Positions 14,546 through 15,781 of a DNA stretch of 15,781 nucleotides are shown in pieces (position 1 is the first letter of the stretch; the number at the start of each line of letters is the position of its first letter). Origin of the DNA: an uncultured Bacilli bacterium. GTDB lineage: Bacteria > Bacillota_I > Bacilli_A > RF39 > UBA660. The notes below the pieces were generated by a model. The model was not told the DNA's origin. It saw nothing but the letters and a program-made list of their open reading frames with translations, and ran no database searches. The translations under genes were made by a program, and so were the position numbers. Where the stretch lies: assembly GCA_934090595.1 (NCBI GenBank), contig CAKOJO010000023.1, forward strand, positions 1-15,781. Reading direction: 5' to 3'.

Positions 14546-15598
14546 TTATTCAACAATGTAATTATTTAAATTAAATTTTATTTTTACATCATATGGTTTT
14601 ATAACTCCATACTCACTAGAAACAACTCCAAAATTATTTAATGTTGTTGACAGCATATCTGTAATCATCGAATCTTTTTGATCTATATATTTATTTATTC
14701 CTTTAAAATCAGTAAAGTCATATGTATCATTTATTTCAATTTCTAAATTCCAAGTATTATTGTTATTCTTTTTAGGTTTGATGTATAGTGTTGAATTGTG
14801 AAGTGCATATAATAAATCTCCTTTACTAAAGCTAATTAAAATTCCATCTTTTTCGTAATCTTCTACTTCTTTATTATTTTTTATTATTTCCTTTACTTTT
14901 TGTTTAAAGTTTTCATCATTTACTATGCTATTAACTATTTCATCATCTTTTATTACTAAATCTTTAGATTTTTTTCCAAAAGGAATTAATGAGTTTGATA
15001 GAAGTTTGGCTGAAAGTGGTTTTTCTGTAAACAATCCTCCAAGTACTACAACTTGCCAAAATGTATACTGCATAGAATAAAATACAGCATAAGTAATTGG
15101 ATTAGAAATTTTAGTTATATCAAATATAAAACTAATGCTTTTTATCAAATTTTTCGCTACTTTATCATCAATTTCTTTCCAATTTATATTTTTAAATTCT
15201 TTTATTAACTCATCAAATTTCAAAGAGCAATTGTATAGTTTATATATATCATTTAAAGTAAATGAAACTGTATATGGTATTTTTGATGAGAATACTGAAA
15301 TGTTTGTTATATCGCTTTTTATTTTTTCTTTTATTTCTTTTAAGGACTCGTAATTAATTTTATTCAAATAACTTAGTGCAATATATTTTTTTGCTAATTC
15401 TTGTTTTTTAATCCTACTTAAGAAAAACTTATGATTTCTAAAAGCAATTCTATTAAATAAATAACTTTCTTTATTTAGTATTTTAAATGGTTTGGATATA
15501 TTTAACATTTCATATACATTGTTTAAGCATCCTCTTCCAAACATATTATAATTATAATTGTAAATTTTGTTACATATAACACACCTTTTTTCTCCCAT
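14546..15598 (-). CDS. Unknown protein with N-terminal Cys motif, hydrophobic centre and YDFTDF C-terminal domain
   Basis: 350 residues; ATG 15598 follows AGAGGTG at 7-nt spacing. An out-of-frame ATG lies 4 nt earlier and leads to a short dead frame. Seen: C6-x-x-C9 and C24 in FGRGCLNN, which looks like part of a zinc-ribbon, though only three Cys are near. A Lys-rich helical region (40-100) is followed by a hydrophobic stretch (about 150-205) containing one or two possible membrane segments (PITYAVFYSMQYTFWQVVVL). After a charged linker the C-terminal domain (about 250-345) carries YDFTDFKG (293-300), TLNNFGVVSSEYGVIKPYDV (319-338) and a final IKF strand. This last block resembles C-terminal domains of some polymorphic-toxin or secreted proteins as far as I recall, which is unverified. 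First gene of a two-gene operon. Confidence 0.75.
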   Translation of the reverse strand: MGEKRCVICNKIYNYNYNMFGRGCLNNVYEMLNISKPFKILNKESYLFNRIAFRNHKFFLSRIKKQELAKKYIALSYLNKINYESLKEIKEKIKSDITNISVFSSKIPYTVSFTLNDIYKLYNCSLKFDELIKEFKNINWKEIDDKVAKNLIKSISFIFDITKISNPITYAVFYSMQYTFWQVVVLGGLFTEKPLSAKLLSNSLIPFGKKSKDLVIKDDEIVNSIVNDENFKQKVKEIIKNNKEVEDYEKDGILISFSKGDLLYALHNSTLYIKPKKNNNNTWNLEIEINDTYDFTDFKGINKYIDQKDSMITDMLSTTLNNFGVVSSEYGVIKPYDVKIKFNLNNYIVE

Positions 15599-15650
15599 AC
15601 ATTTGCACCTCTTTACTTATATATTTCTATTTAAATAATTAAAAGATTGT

Positions 15651-15695
15651 TTCCATTACGCATTTTTTGATTTTTTTTAATTTTGCGTAATAGAA
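15651..15695. repeat. 45-nt palindromic element, copy B
   Basis: Arms TTCCATTACGCA (15651-15662) and TGCGTAATAGAA (15684-15695), 21-nt loop, same orientation as copy A and 1998 nt from it. Two differences from copy A: C for T at 15654 and A for G at 15679. The arm change is a T-G wobble if read as minus-strand RNA, so the fold is kept there; on the plus strand it is a C-A mismatch. It begins 10 nt after the stop codon of the partial gene at the window end. Confidence 0.88.
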
Positions 15696-15705
15696 ATATT
15701 GATTG

Positions 15706-15781
15706 TCAATTTGTTATTTTAAATGTTTTTTCTATATCATCTGTTTGATCTTCTATATATGCCTTTATTATTTCTTGTGTC
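15706..15781 (-). CDS. 3' end of an unknown gene, cut by window end
   Basis: An open minus-strand frame enters from the window edge and reads 25 codons, TQEIIKAYIEDQTDD then IEKTFKITN, ending in TGA (15706-15708). It has coding-like composition, and the palindromic element follows 10 nt after its stop, mirroring the arrangement after the 13725 gene. Too short to identify. It would be the only visible gene here that stops with TGA. Confidence 0.5.
   Translation of the reverse strand, partial: TQEIIKAYIEDQTDDIEKTFKITN

Noticed and set aside
15135..15353. Plus-strand 72-codon frame opposite the unknown 350-aa gene
   Set aside because: No ribosome site; composition follows from the opposite strand.
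13653..15695. Palindromes as integron attC sites
   Set aside because: No core GTTRRRY-type ends, no bulged structure and no integrase in the window; kept only as an analogy of layout.
1..15781. Mycoplasma-type genetic code (TGA as Trp)
   Set aside because: Tryptophans in the long genes are encoded by TGG and no conserved frame needs TGA read-through; the rarity of TGA stops fits AT-rich standard-code usage.
1..15781. tRNA, rRNA, CRISPR array or insertion sequence
   Set aside because: No cloverleaf, rRNA-like stretch, regularly spaced repeats or transposase frame could be found by eye.

Overview
The window is very AT-rich, uses the standard genetic code (every tryptophan checked is TGG) and carries strong Shine-Dalgarno and sigma-A-like signals. 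A recU gene overlapping a class A PBP gene is a hallmark of class Bacilli. A full-length spoIVA indicates a lineage that forms endospores or descends from one that does. With the extremely low GC, this suggests an uncultivated, gut-type member of Bacilli near the RF39/Erysipelotrichia/Mollicutes-related groups. That placement is inference; there is no rRNA or marker gene to prove it.

Layout. 1-1154 (-) is most of a pyrimidine-nucleoside (thymidine) phosphorylase, cut by the window start. 1155-1762 has no large gene: it holds the phosphorylase promoter, an intrinsic terminator, two tiny minus-strand reading frames (one apparently frameshifted in a poly-A run) and the recU promoter. 1763-5117 (+) is a recU-pbp1 operon ending in a terminator. 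5203-7212 (+) is a modular LytR-CpsA-Psr (LCP) ligase with its own promoter and terminator. 7337-8809 (+) is a cytoplasmic transglutaminase-fold protein behind a near-consensus promoter, ending at a bidirectional terminator. 11363-8828 (-) is a two-gene MBOAT plus DHHW/AlgJ-like polymer O-acetylation operon. 11971-11438 (-) is a solitary type IV prepilin-like gene. 13547-12072 (-) is spoIVA behind a candidate sigma-E promoter. 15598-13725 (-) is a two-gene operon of unknown function, and 15781-15706 (-) is the 3' end of a further gene.

How the genes fit together. Most of the central block concerns the cell envelope: PBP1 polymerises and crosslinks peptidoglycan, LCP proteins attach anionic or capsular polymers to it, and the MBOAT/DHHW pair would acetylate an exported polymer. 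SpoIVA builds the basement layer of the spore coat.

The most unusual part is the right end. The two unknown genes (a Cys-motif protein with a hydrophobic centre and a distinctive C-terminal domain, then a membrane-anchored protein with an internally duplicated domain) are bracketed by two near-identical 45-nt palindromic elements in direct orientation. Each element lies just after a minus-strand stop codon. This looks like a repeat-bordered accessory cassette placed next to a core sporulation gene.
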